Assembly (NCBI GenBank): GCA_936450465.1
Contig: OW388304.1
Span: 37,911,593 to 37,975,592 of the forward strand
Direction: 5' to 3'
DNA from: Gibbula magus
Taxonomy: Eukaryota > Mollusca > Gastropoda > Trochida > Trochidae
DNA length: 64,000 nt
Shown here: one piece after another, positions 1 through 12,408 of the stretch
How positions within the stretch are numbered: position 1 is the first letter of the stretch
How the letters are laid out: each line of letters opens with the position of its first letter
Program-made: the position numbers and the translations under genes
Notes under the pieces: generated by a model
What the model was told of the DNA's origin: nothing
Database searches by the model: none
Seen by the model: only the letters and a program-made list of their open reading frames with translations

Positions 1-150
1 TGCGGATGCGCCTTCATCGTGATACGCTTGTAATAAACCGTTACTATATAACAGTGGGTGTTCATTTGTTGTTGAGGACGTTGTAATTTAGACAATAATT
101 CAAATAAATACAATTTGATATACTTTTCGGTCTCAAATTGAGATAAGCCT

Positions 151-151
151 A

Positions 152-182
<31 letters not shown>
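151..182. repeat. (AT)n microsatellite
   Basis: About 16 TA units. The rest of 1-1540 is AT-rich, with AGGTCA-type motifs at 697-735 and no recognised gene. Confidence 0.9.
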
Positions 183-1539
183 GTAATGTGTATGAAGTAA
201 GTATTTCCAAAATATATAATATAATAGCGATACACGCCCGTGTGGTAACTCATTAAAATGATGATTTTATCCTACGAATCACTTCATTCTTTATCATCTT
301 TGACGTCGAGTCAAGTCTATTACATATATATGATTTGGACATCTTAACATTGTCTGAAGTACAACTTCGACATAATAACAAATTCAAACGGTCCCTTAAC
401 ATTTCACTTTCGGACCTTAAAGTCTCCATAATGTGACTATGCTAAACAAGTAGTTGTCACTATGATGACATGATCCCCCGGCGTAAATTAATACTTCAAC
501 ATTGAAAAATATTGATCAAGATCAGCAAAATCGACTGGGCCCTGAATGTTCCCTAAAAGAACCACACCACAAGTTCTGCTGATAAGATATGTGTGACCTT
601 GCATTATTCCCTAGGAATGCATTGTGTAAGATATGATGAACTTCCGGTGAATGGTTCTTGATATATCCCGTTGACAAGGGTCAAATGACAAAGTTTTGTT
701 GTGACCTTGAAATGAAGGTCAAGGTCATTAACCTCTGTAAGAACATTACTCTCCCTATGATGAACCCATATGCAGAATATGAAAATAATCCAGTAAATAG
801 TATTTGAGTTATTCCATTTCGTACGGACGGACACACAAATACTATATCCCCCGCTTCGCGCTAAATAAACTTGGAGGCTATGGGAATGTGCCATAATTTG
901 AGTGAATTAATCACTGTGCATATGAATATTTCATGACTCTTTCCTTTTCCTTTAAAAAATGTTCAACTTGAATTGCATTGTAATTTAACTGTTATTTGGA
1001 GATACAAATACATGTACCTGGTTTATAGTATTGGAAACGTCATATCCATTAAACAATAACACTATGAAATACAATGACATCCTACCATATCAGACAACAT
1101 AACATACACTTTTTACTGTTAACAAAAACGTACGGCTGCAACTCTTATTTTACTGTGTATAATAAAAAGGCACCTTGGCATACTTTTAGACGGAAATAAA
1201 AAATAAAAAAATGTAATAAAGTTTTATCCAATCGACCATCCCAAACCAATAATCAAGTTCTGGTAAATTACGTACTTCCATTTCCCAAATGTTTGGGTTA
1301 TACATGATACCTACTTTGATAAATGAAATACAAAAACTTGTATCATCAATGCAAAATTCAATCATATATACCCAACATCGTGCTACAGTGCCTCTACTGC
1401 AACAGATATTGAAAATGCCCAAACGGAAAATAAATATCAGCAGTTGCAGATCGCATGATGCTTATTCTAGCGATTCTCCTTCCTTTAAAGTGTCCAAGAT
1501 TTCATCCAGGGTTCAGGAATTTTGAATATATTTATGCAT

Positions 1540-3190
1540 TTTGAATATATAATGCATTTACTTTCTATATAGCAAAAGGCACATCTAGACTACTGTGTTG
1601 ATACCTGTACAAAGTTTCAGCAAAATATATTGAATAGTTTGAAGTTTGAGGCCTGAATATAGTTTTCCCTCTTCTTGGTTCTAAGTCCATTCTCAAATTT
1701 TTATATAGCAAAAGGCACATCTAGACTACTTGGTTGATACCTGTACAAAGTTTCAGCAAAATATATTGAATAGTTTTGAAGTTTGAGGCCGGAATGGAAA
1801 AGCCCGGACGCACAGACGGACAGACGGACGGCGCTCATTTCTATATCCCCCGCCAACTTCGTTGTGGCGGGGGATAATAACAAGAAGACATAGTCATCAC
1901 ATCCCCCGCTAGACACAAGAAATGAGAACAAGGGCAATAATTCAAGAAGAAATAATTGTGCGCTTCTCATTTTCTTTTCATTAAGGTATCGATATCCTCA
2001 AGCCATCCAACTGATTTTATGTTAAACAATGTCTGAGAAAAGCTATATCCTTTGTTGATACTTGGAACACAGTCGAAAAGGCGGAACAAGGGGAATTACT
2101 CCGGAAAAAATAATCACATGCTTCTTTTTATCGAACTCCATCAAGGTATCGATACCCTTAAACAACACACCAAATGTGGTTATCCTATCTCAAATAGTTT
2201 CTGAGAAAAGCTTTCCCCTTGGAGATACCTTGCACAGAGTCCAAATATACGGAACAAGGGCAATAACTCCGCAAAAAAAATTGTGTGCTTCTCATTTTCG
2301 AACTCCATCAAGGTATTTATATCCACAAGCCACACACCAAATTTGGAAACCCTATCTTAAACAGTTTCTGAGAAAAGCTGTCCCCGTTGGAGATACCATG
2401 AACAGTCCTAAAATACAGAACAAGGGCAATAACTCCGGAAAAAAAAACTAGATGAGCGTTTGCGGGACACCGGAAAAGCAGAGCAGGTCCGAAACTTTGG
2501 GTCTCGCCTTTCCCTGTTCCGCCTTCTCCTCAGCATAAATAAAAAGAGAATTTGTTTTGATATTCTAACAAGTTGAATCATCACCGGGGTCACTTTTCAC
2601 AAACTTGTTCTTAAAACCTATTTCTGATTTCAAAATTGGATCAAAGGATTAACATGGCCTTAACCAATATCTCATGACCTTGACCTTCAAGGTCACACCA
2701 TCAATGATTACTTTTCATTGTGTATAACAATCATGCAGTGACTTAAACCTTTTCAAATTTTGGCCTTTCTCCATAGTTGATATACACCAAAGAAGAGCCT
2801 AATAGCACAAATATTTTTCAAGTTATCGTGTTTACAAGGATTTTTTTTAGCGATTTCAGAACTCGTGACCTTGACCTTTGACCTTGAATGTGAACATGTC
2901 AAAAAAATTCCCCAGTGGTATAGGTAAGAAGTTATGTATATGAGTTCTCAAAACCTAATAGGAAAAAAGTGAATACAAAACGCGGCGGCGGCGATGGAAA
3001 CTGCACAAAAACTGATAGCAGCTAATAATCACATTTTCGAACTCCATCAAGGTAGTCATGCCCTCAAGCACCTCATCAAATTTGGTAACCATATCTTAAA
3101 TGGTTTCTGAGAAAAGCTGTCCCCTTTATCTCGGACGGACGGAGCCCAACCTATATCCCCCTTCCACTTCGTGGCGGGGGATAATAATGT
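1540..3190. mobile_element. Tandem-repeat elements bounded by CCCCCGCC hairpins
   Basis: 1566-1653 and 1703-1793 are a two-copy repeat (137-bp spacing, AGCAAAAGGCACATCTAGAC). 1984-2440 holds three units of a 159-167-bp repeat (AAGGTATCGAT marks at 1984, 2143, 2310), with a further copy at 3030-3120. Strong hairpins TATCCCCCGCC...GGCGGGGGATA lie at 1844-1876 and 3154-3183, each next to a GGAC run. The open frames here are repeat by-products. The family is non-coding; its class is unknown. Confidence 0.6.
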
Positions 3191-3463
3191 CTTTAATGCC
3201 TTCGTACAGACAATAATTGATAACATTACAGCAGATCAGTCAAGTGTGAATGGTTCCATTAAATATTCAGTAGATTTCCAATAACCTTCAGTTGAGCAAT
3301 GTAGCAAAAAAGACTCACAGGACCCCTACACCTTCATCCACACTTGCCACCCAGCTAAATCACCAAACATCACTCTTGGGTGATTCGCTTATGGTCAACC
3401 CCAATGTGTTGATTCTGTGTTCACTTCCATTTCCAATCAGACAGGAATGGGGAGGGATAGATC

Positions 3464-4340
3464 TTGGGTGACACTTGGTTGGATGGGTCTCCATACAATA
3501 TTGTGTCCAATTTAATCGACAAATGGATGGTCTGTCCAGTCTGTAAGACTGAGTTCAAAGGAGGCAAACACCAGGTTCTTGACCATATCAATACTTTTCA
3601 TCCTCAAACAGATATAAGCCTTAGGGAATGTTACAAATATGCTAACATCTGTGTTGTTCCATGCCTCGGGCATTTAGAAATGAACATGGTTAAATCTCTA
3701 TTCAAACTCTTGTGAACACCATTGCCATTTTGAATGGATTTAGATCACCAAATGCCCTCACATTTGCCCAAGCATGTACGAACCACCATAAATCCTGGCA
3801 ATTCATCATGATTTACATGTTTGGATCCCTTGACGATCTCCTGCTACCATTCATCAGAGCTGACGTGCAAAGTGATAAGCTAAGTATACATAACTTCTTG
3901 GACACATGGAACTCTCACAAGAATCCAAAACACAGGTTCATCTGGAAAGTCTTATCTCACTTTGTAATTCCGCTGTTAATTTTTCCAGCTGCAGTTCGAA
4001 AGAATAACCCTGCCATGATTTTGACATCCCAGCACGTCATGTCCGATTTGTTCTATGGGATGAATAACACTACCAATCAACAAATAATCTTCAGAGATGA
4101 ATCACTGCGCTGCTTGGCACATCCGGCGGTATTGACACACATTTAGAAATGCGAGGTCAAGGACACAAGAGAAAAGGCGAAGGGGGTGACTTTGTGATGG
4201 AATCCTGGAACAGACGCATTAAGATGTGGATACCACCGGGGGTACCAAGTGAGCAGACATGGCGTCGCAGTTGTCGTAATCTGGAGAGACTTGAGCAGGT
4301 ATATACTCATGAATATATAAAATATAACCTTCACGCATTA
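3464..4340 (+). pseudogene. DUF6589-like zinc-finger protein remnant, probably transposon-derived
   Basis: Three pieces in different frames are one decayed coding region: 3464-3715, 3712-4146 and about 4149-4330. The first holds a C2H2 finger (CPVC, then DHINTFH) and CLGHLEMNMVKSLFKLL. The second holds GFRSPNALTFAQAC, NHHKSWQF and a region ending AVRKNNPAMI. The third holds KGEGGDFVMESWNRRIK and PPGVPSEQTWRRSCRNLERL. These match, from memory, a large family of uncharacterised invertebrate proteins often labelled DUF6589, found in many copies per genome and probably belonging to a mobile element. A frameshift near 3712 and a stop near 4144 break it. No transposon ends were identified. It could be an exon of a larger host gene, but the frameshifts argue against that. 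Confidence 0.6.
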
Positions 4341-4565
4341 GATACTTAAAAAGTGGGCAATTGTCGCATGTCCCAATGAAACAGCTATTCTTATTTGCAA
4401 CAACAACAAAAAAATATTAGTTTTCCAATAAACCAAAAATAAGGTTGAGAGCAAGCTGACTCGGTCGTGACTTGCCACAATCCGGGATTGTCTCAAAAGA
4501 AGTAAAGGCTATTTTCAAGACAACACACATATTGATTCTTTTTCGCATGGTAGTCAACACTTTAA

Positions 4566-4920
4566 AGGCGCTGTAGCACGTTTTTTGCAAATTTTATTTT
4601 TTCAAATTTCCCATTTATAATGATAGTTTATGTCATTTATATTTACTTAAGAGGGTAAAACATCTTATTACACAAACCAATTATCCGTAGTGATTATAAC
4701 GGTGTTGCGTATAAAGCAAAAATTGCATGGCGGCCATTTTAATGTGAACACATTTTATTATTTCGAATGACAAAAACGATAGCCGTGGCTTTACGGAACC
4801 ATGTACACTCATTTGTAAATTGACTTTCCGAAGAGAGAAGGGTGTTATACTGATTGGTGACATTATTTTTCAAATACATTTCATCGACTTATTTGAGAGA
4901 AAAAACGTGCTACAGCGCCT
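4566..4920. mobile_element. TTAA-flanked MITE, 355 bp (family 1, copy 1)
   Basis: The ends AGGCGCTGTAGCACG and CGTGCTACAGCGCCT are perfect inverted repeats continuing into a T/A run. TTAA lies on both sides (4562-4565, 4921-4924), the target choice of piggyBac-type transposases. No coding sequence. The inverted copy at 29239-29593 has the same length. Confidence 0.8.
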
Positions 4921-5874
4921 TTAATCTCTGTATATGATGAACATTAAGTAATTTGTTGCATTTTGGTCACATAATGAAGTTTTTAGCGCCTTACTTTTGA
5001 GACCGTCCATGAACTTCCATTTGGATTCACTTCTTCACCAAACGATAAAGATATTACACAACCCAATTAAATTTACTTCGTTATGTATAAACCCATTGTG
5101 ATGAGGACAATACATTTTAGAGGTTGCAAGTTCCTGGGTGTTGTTACATGAACTCCCAAACAAGAAATATGGCACCAAAATCTGCAAGTTGTGTCCGCAT
5201 CATTGACACGACCGGCCTGTTCCGGGTCGTGGGTCGTGGGTCGGATGGGCCATATGGTACCTGACACAATGGGCAGATATTGGTACCCCCGGGGGATATA
5301 GTATATAGTATATATAGTATAATATAGTATTTTACCCTTGTCAGCGGGATTTCACAAGAACAGTCACAGTGGAACTTTGAATTTTTTTGATGTGCAAGTG
5401 CCGAGGATGTGTACATTTTTATAAACGAATGTTGATATACTTCATATAAGACCACGCCAGAGTGAGATTCTATATATCATATTCATTCTTCATTACATGA
5501 ACACTCTACTGTGACGTCATCAGGTGTTTACTTCATAGACTAGTGATGATGTACAAGCATTGTGATATTGACAGTGGCAGGGCATTGTAAAAAATATACT
5601 GTGTAGACGATGACTCCTAGAAGATATACACAAGCGATATCTCCTGTGGAACACAGTTTGGATGATAAATCACTGTTGCGAAGTCATTTGAAATGCCATG
5701 ACGTCCAGTGACATTGCAATTAGTCTGATATGATTAATGTTCATATTTCTTTAAACTATATGAATTCCAGTTATATTTCAATGTTTTACATTTAGATGCG
5801 CGAGAGTGTGTACCAGGAGCTCGACATTCATAACAATATAGACTCCTTCTCCACCATCACATCAAGAAGTTTGG
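4921..5874. other. No recognised gene
   Basis: AT-rich. A low-complexity TATAGTATA stretch follows the palindrome TACCCCCGGGGG at about 5283-5294. Short ORFs show no family motif. Confidence 0.5.
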
Positions 5875-5889
5875 CTCCCGAAATAATGG

Positions 5890-6166
5890 TTCGGCTTCGG
5901 ATCAATAGGTCCGGGGTTCGAATCCCGCCAGGGGCACGGCAACTTTGTCTGCAGTAAAGTACTGTTCTACACGCAGTCAGGTTTGGGTGCAATGCTATAC
6001 TGAATTTCAGTGCAGTACCACCCATGGTTTGCTTGTTCTAGCCGATGCTCGCAGGTTTCACCGCAATGCATAGCCACATGGCGTTGCGGGCTTTCTCCCT
6101 GCCATAATACTAGCAGCCGCGATATAAGTGAAATACTCTTGAAAGCGGCGTTAAACCCCAACTCAC
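5890..6166 (+). mobile_element. tRNA-derived SINE, 5'-truncated
   Basis: Starts inside the tRNA-like head (TTCGGCTTCGG), keeps the B box GGTTCGAATCC, the body and the tail AAAGCGGCGTTAAACCCCAA. Perfect 15-bp target duplication CTCCCGAAATAATGG at 5875-5889 and 6167-6181. Confidence 0.9.
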
Positions 6167-7533
6167 CTCCCGAAATAATGGGGTGGCGGTCATGGATTAG
6201 AACGGTACTCATAAACATACATTGACGTTGAAGAAGTGGAAGGAGGCTTAGCGTGGCAACAAGGCTGGCATTCCTGCCTTCTACATGGGACTGATTGACG
6301 CAATTGAGAAGAACGTGTCAGAAAAAGGTACGAATAAAGTAATTACATGGAAGTTTAATTTTGATATATATGAAAATATTAACAAACCGCTTTTATCAAC
6401 TTTTGGCTCTGTCCGTAGGATTATCCATGTCCTTTCGGGTCCGTGTGGTGGACCCGTTTCTAGACCTTGGTGGCTTGTCAGTTTGGCCATGGGTCCATTT
6501 AGGTCGTTTGGCTTTACCAAGCAGACTCGGTTTTCTATTCTGTTTTATATGTAATTTGGTTTAAGTATTTATTTGTCCCTTATAGTTGTTGAAAAGGAAA
6601 ATGCAATAATGCAATGTGCTTATAAGAACAATATTTTAATTAGTGCTTACACTCTGTACGTTTTAAGATACCACACATAAGTAAAATGACTTTAAGGGAC
6701 CGTTAGAATGTGTTATTATGTCAAAGTCGTATTTCACTCTGTATGTTAGATATCCAAATCAAAAATATGTTTATACATGTATTCGTTAGTGGTTAAACAC
6801 TTCTTATAAAGTGGAAACAGTGTTAAAACGAAGGAATTGAATAGCTCAGAAATGGTTATTTTACATGATGAATATGTAGTACAATTAGGGGTTTCAGAGC
6901 TAAAACCAGAGTATATATATAGTAAGAGGAATCCCTTTATTTAACATTCTGCATCTGCCTAGAAGAAGGTTTTTTTGGGGGAATAATATATATTAACATG
7001 ACTCTCAGTATTTTTGGGGTGAACATACTGAAAATGGGGAGTTTAAAAAAAACATGGAATCAAATAGTTCGGAAGTCACTACTTTAATTACAAATACCAA
7101 TGCAAAAAAAAAATGACCACTTCCGAGCTAAAACCACATTACATAGGCATGGGCTGTTCACATTTATACATCGTTATGGCATATCACGGAATGGTATGAA
7201 TCATTCTAATGGGATAGGGAAGACATGCACTTACATACGAAAATGGAATATAATGATTCGGAAGTCGTTGAACAGTTTCCTTACATTGATAAAACGAAAG
7301 AAGTATATAGTTCGGAAATGGTGTGCTTCTGTTATGAATATATAATGAAAGAACGTTTCTCGGAGCTGTCTCCTAGCTAAAATCAAAGTAAATATGTACC
7401 TAAAATTGTATGATATGATTAATTCCTAGATGAGGGAAGGACGCAGTGGAGTATTTGGAGGGAGGAAAATAAATATGGACGAGATAACCCTGCTGGAAAT
7501 TCTATCTGGTGATGATGGTCACTCCAATGGCTA

Positions 7534-8420
7534 ATGAATAACAGGTTACTGAAGTCGTTCGTTGTGTGCACCAATTGCCATTCCCCATGTACATTCCGAT
7601 CCCACAAGGGAATAGACGGTTGTATTTGGAGATGTACGGCCAATGGGAAGCATACTTTTTCGGTACAGAAATTACGCAAATTACCCTTCTTCAGCCGAAG
7701 TTATCTATTTATACCAGACATAATGAAGTTCCTTCATGGATTTGGCAAGGCCTTCCACTCTAATCCACAATTTCTTGCCAGGCGATACATTATAAGACCA
7801 CGGCAATTAACTGAGCATCCTATGTGAGGGAAATCCTTCATAAGCAATGGGTCCATGCAGTAATTTGAAATTTGGAGAAGTTGACATTGACGAATCTCTT
7901 TTTGGAAGGCGATGCATGTACCACCAGGGCCGTCAAAAGGGCATTAGAATTTGGATCGTGGGGATGGTGGAAGGAGCCACAACAAGATTACTACTCTTTC
8001 CCATTGACAATAGATACATTCCTGTCATTAATCAAGAAACATGTCGAAAAGGGCTCGATCATCTACACGGTCTACTGGGTGGGTATGCCCGTCTCAATGC
8101 TATCGGGTATACCAACTTCAGTGTATGCCATACATACACGTTCAAACAATCATATAGGAATGAAGCTACTGGGGAAACAAGTATATCGGTCAATACAAAT
8201 CGCAAAAAAGGTGCTTAGACCAATGGCCGCAAAATTAATGGAACTTTTATAAAAAAAATAAAAAAATTAAGGACATTTGGCAGAAATCCTGTTCCGCAAC
8301 CGACAGGGCAGTAGGTTTGTATGTATTCTACAGACCATCCAAGCAGTTAATAACTTAAACAGAGACGCTGCATACAGCTTTACAACGCCACTTTCGCCGT
8401 CTTCGAGGCTCCACCACCTA
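7534..8420 (+). pseudogene. Merlin (ISXO2/IS1595-type) transposase, frameshifted
   Basis: The N-terminal piece (7534-7827) has a zinc-ribbon-like CTNCHSPCTF...CIWRC. The next piece (7847-8218) has the DDE start EVDIDESLFGRR, then GRQKGIRIWIVGMVE and, further on, CHTYTFKQSY and TGETSISVNTN. In another frame 7872-8252 gives KKHVEKGSIIYT, and 8273-8314 gives GHLAEILFRNRQ, the conserved family C-terminus. The order matches the ISXO2-like/Merlin transposase. The second catalytic aspartate (family IYSDGW) is lost, reading IYTVYW, and at least two frame changes interrupt the gene. It is therefore inactive. Terminal inverted repeats and the 8-9-bp target duplication typical of Merlin were not found by eye. 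Confidence 0.72.
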
Positions 8421-9357
8421 GATCAAGTTATAAGCAGCCTTACAAGTGAAGAAATATCTCTTTACCTCTCTTTATCTTCATTCGCCCCTACTTTACGTAA
8501 TATATCTCCATAAATGTACATGTGAGGAACATAGTAAGGGTGTACATTTCCCTATTTATTTCAGAATGACTCTCCGAAATCACGGTAATATTCCCTTTAA
8601 AATCATCCCATGCCTCTGTAATACACTCATTTTGCATTGCTGTAACACTTATCTAAACGATGTAATTGAAAACGTACAATAGGGAGCCGGTTCCAGACAT
8701 TGAATGTAATCTCCCAGCTCGGCGCTTCCAATGCCCCATCAACATTACCAGTGACAAGGAGAGAGGTACGTAGTGTTTGGTGCTGCTTACACAATGTACG
8801 TACGTTGTACTTCATGTTTCATTAACATTCTGTACCTACGTATGGCCTATTCATACTCGTATTATACACTTTCCAGGTATAACGGAACATTCTTCAACAT
8901 TACATAACGATAGGGAAAAAAGGCAGTAACGGAGGGGAATGGAATAAATGATTTCTAAATGACACAGGTGTGGAGTACGTAATAACCATTCAACAAATGT
9001 TACCACATAATGTTCTCATAATTACTACAGTTTCTTAGGGCGAAGTGAAGAAAAGGAACATGATAAGCTGTGGTTGTTTAGGTCCCTCCCCCCTCCCCCA
9101 TTTCAGCCCGTGTGAAGATGAGGAATGGGAAGAAGAAATGAGACCTACGACTTCCTTACGAGGAAGGAAAATACTGGAGAAAACCTGTGAATCCTTTGTC
9201 AATTGGAGAGACAGCGATTTCCAATAAAGGTCATACGTACTCAATTCCTTGTCTTTTCATTTTCATGTTCAAAACCGATCCGTAATTTAGTAGCAACTCA
9301 TTTCCATAGGAAATGTATTGCTAGTGGAACCATTGGTTATATGATATACAAATAGTT

Positions 9358-9581
9358 AGGGTTTAACGCCGCTTTCAAGAGGATTTCACTTATATCACGG
9401 CTGCTAGTATTATGGCAGGAAGAAAGCCCGCAACGCCATGTGGCTATGCACTGCGGTGAAACCTGCGAGCATCGGCTGGAACTAGCGAACCATGGGTGGT
9501 ACTGCGCTGAAATTCTGTGTAGAACAGTGCTCTACTGCAGACAAAGTTGCCGTGCCCCTGGCCTCTTGATCCGAAGCCGAG
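9358..9581 (-). mobile_element. tRNA-derived SINE, minus strand, truncated
   Basis: Contains the SINE body from GGCTTCGGATCAAGAGG (9563-9579, reverse) to GCGGCGTTAAACCC. The B box and acceptor-side bases are deleted near 9560. No clear target duplication. Confidence 0.8.
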
Positions 9582-9702
9582 TGATCAAACGAAGTATCAA
9601 CAAGTTCACGATACAGTCATATTCTTAGTATTACACAACCTCGTCTGCTTGATAAATAATTCAAATCGACCCCCCTCCCTACACTGCCTGTATTACTGAC
9701 TG

Positions 9703-9836
9703 CACCCACGGTTCGCCACCTCAAGTCGATGCTCTCAGGTTTCACCGCCATACAAAGCCACCATGACGTTGCGAGCTTTCTCCCTGCAATAATATCACCC
9801 GTGATGTAAGTGAAATACTGTTAACCCTCACCTCCT
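9703..9836 (+). mobile_element. Diverged SINE 3' fragment
   Basis: ACCCACGGTTCGCCA, GTTTCACCGCCAT and TTGCGAGCTTTCTCCCTGC follow the SINE order, but with many changes and a damaged tail. Confidence 0.65.
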
Positions 9837-9889
9837 GTAGTTGAATAGAGGACTACCATTGTCTGATGATTTGTGAAAACAATCAGTTT

Positions 9890-10070
9890 TACGGGAATGT
9901 CAACAAATGAAGTTATTCATTGTATTCCTAACAAGGATAACACGAATAATTGTTGGAACATCTAATGTGAAAATGACGCTGATTAAAGTATGTGGACTCT
10001 GTTTCATGTGTCCTTTCATACAGACTTATTTGAGCTCTTTGATAGTCTTGGAATCAGCATGATTTTACAT
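9890..10070 (+). repeat. Dispersed repeat, relative at 24390-24590
   Basis: Shares AACAAGGATAACA(C/A)GAAT, TATGTGGA(C/T)TCTGT and CTTTGATA with 24390-24590 in the same orientation. Non-coding, class unknown. Confidence 0.55.
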
Positions 10071-10191
10071 TTCATACTGGATCTGGCAGGACCCGGAAGG
10101 ATCAGGCAGGGCAGATCCCACCATTTTTTGTACTGTGAAAGCTAAATGCCAAGCATTCTGGCCAAACATCAAAAAAGCGATTTCAACAACC

Positions 10192-10295
10192 CAAAACCAC
10201 ATGGTGTTGCGGGATTTCTCCCTGCCATAATACTAGCAGCCGCGATATAAGTGAAATACTCTTGAAAGCGGCGTTAAACCCCAACTCACCTCACC
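10192..10295 (+). mobile_element. SINE 3' fragment with target duplication
   Basis: Only the last ~100 bases of the SINE (from CCACATGGTGTTGCGGG) to ACTCACCTCACC. TCAACAACC at 10183-10191 and 10296-10304 flank it, so this is a 5'-truncated insertion, not a broken long copy. Confidence 0.75.
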
Positions 10296-10304
10296 TCAAC
10301 AACC

Positions 10305-11435
10305 AAAGTGTACCTAAACACTAGACATAACAATAAAAGTATTATATTGTGAGGTATGAAATTGCGGGTACCTCTTTTCATACACACATATAAGATATAC
10401 TTTCTCCAACACCGTATTTCGTTTTTTTTACGTTGTTGAAAATTAGGTTACCTTTCTTATGCAGTTGAGGGTATATATCCCAAAATTAATGGTTATTATA
10501 TGAAAATGTAATGATAATTTTCTCTAGCCCCGGAATAGGGTGCATAGTATTATGAAATCAACTGAACTTGAGTTCTTTTTCGCAAACACATACAAACCCA
10601 CAATGTTATATCTCTGTTCTTGTTCTGCTAGATTTGTTGAATGATGAAATATTAAATGTTCACGATAAGTACTATTATATTCTACTCAATACCACATATC
10701 ATTACGTTGTAGGTTAATGATCTTGATCAAATCAGAAAAGATAAAAGAGATAAACAACACCACGAATGAAAAGAACGGTGTGTACAATTATTGGATTTAT
10801 CATTGGGGTGTGTCTGATACGATGCTCCTTGCTAATTCTGTACTTTGCATTGATCAATGTAATCAAGACATCACAGCATACATGTACATGTACTTCCAAG
10901 AGATATTCTACAAACTAAAGGAACAACTTACAACACAAACAATGCTACAGTCTGATTAAAATCGACCCTGTTCCGAGGAATTAAATCTTCAAAATATTTC
11001 ATGTCAGAATACGAATTGGTTCTATAGATTCTTCGCTACAAGGTCTGAGAACAACCCGTATAGACGCTACTAGTTTAGCGTAGACAAAGCCCAGTCAAAT
11101 AGCTGACCACTCACACCATAGTTTTTAAACGGTCGCCGTTTTGAAAAGATACGGAACGAAAGGAAAGCTGTTTTGAGATACCTGCCCCTAGTTTCTCGCA
11201 CCGATAGATTTTGGTGTAGGTCCTGTGATTGCGTCAGAACATTGGATTCTACGTGCTGTTATCAGACGGTTTTCGTTTTCCGATAAATGTACTCTTTTGC
11301 CACTTTTATTCCCCGGAAAACTGTCTATTTTAAACAGACTGAGCAATGCTGAACAATACTGCATGTCTCGTCTTTGTTAGGTGAATGACATAGACCACAA
11401 CAAAAGCTTAGCTTTCTGTTGACATTGTTTCAAAC
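10305..11435. other. No recognised gene
   Basis: Unique-looking AT-rich sequence between SINE fragments and the LINE tail. One 80-residue ORF (10717-10959, +) shows no motif and no neighbour support. Confidence 0.5.
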
Positions 11436-11575
11436 ACCCCTTTCTATGTTTTTTTTGTTTGTTTGTTTCAATAAATTGTTATTCGTTCCAATTGTTACAT
11501 ATTCAAACACACGAGTCAAACATCAAGGCATACAGTCGACTATGAATAGGTACATCGATGTTATTATACACATAA

Positions 11576-12111
11576 TTAGTTGCTGAAAATTGAGATGAGT
11601 GAATTCCATTTTTTACGGAATTTTTCAATTTCATTGTTTTTCTTTGAGATGAATTTTTCAACAGAAAATATTTCTTTTAATATCATTTTATAACTGTTGA
11701 ATTTTGGAACTGTATTTCTAATATTACACAAATGGATATGTTTTTTGGCAGAGATAATGATTTGATTAAGTAATACATCTTTATGAAGTGTACCGAACCA
11801 AACCAAGAATTTTGTAATTTTGTAATTTTTAATTTTTGAGTTAAAAAATTATTTATCCAGAGTTCTAACTCAGTCCAAAATTGTGTAGTTTCACAACAAT
11901 CCCAATAAACATGACATATGCTCTCAGGAGAAGCCTTGCAAAAACTGCACAAATCATTGTCTATCAATTTCATTCTCAATAATTCCTTTTTAGTATAAAT
12001 AATTCTATGCAAAAATCGGTATTGAAAATCAAGAAGTTTAACATCTTTCAAGCCATATCTGTAAACATTAAACACACTGTGCCAGTTAAATTCAAACATA
12101 GTGAACAACAT
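11576..12111 (-). pseudogene. LINE ORF2 C-terminal zinc-knuckle region
   Basis: The frame 12111-11683 reads FQYRFLHRIIYTKKELLRMK, then LCSFCKASPESICHVYWDC (C55, C58, C66-H67, C72), the cysteine-rich zf-RVT-like tail of L1/Tx1 ORF2 proteins. A second frame, 11806-11576, continues with the last residues to KKWNSLISIFSN. The 12112-12408 stretch between this and the RT core is homologous but out of frame. Confidence 0.65.
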
Positions 12112-12408
12112 TTCCCATTTAGTACAAATTCTAAGTTTATCATTTTTGGAAATAAGCCGATCATAGAATATTCTTGAACCTTTGGAATGTCTTAAAATAT
12201 TACTATGGTAAATATTTATGTATAAGTTATAAGAAAGAATGATTCTTGTCCCTTTAATAGTATTTTATAAAGAATCCGGTAGGATGTGTAGCAGGTAATT
12301 ATAGTCTAATATTGTTCCTCTTATTCTATATTTTAATTGTAATTCATTAAAAGGTATAAATCCATGTTCATCACATAAGTCTTTTACTGTCAATAAACCC
12401 TTATCAGC

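Noticed and set aside
6252..6328. Exon encoding GIPAFYMGLIDAIEKNVSEK
   Set aside because: It reads like a protein fragment and has TTAG before and GTACG after, but no family was recognised and no partner exons were found.
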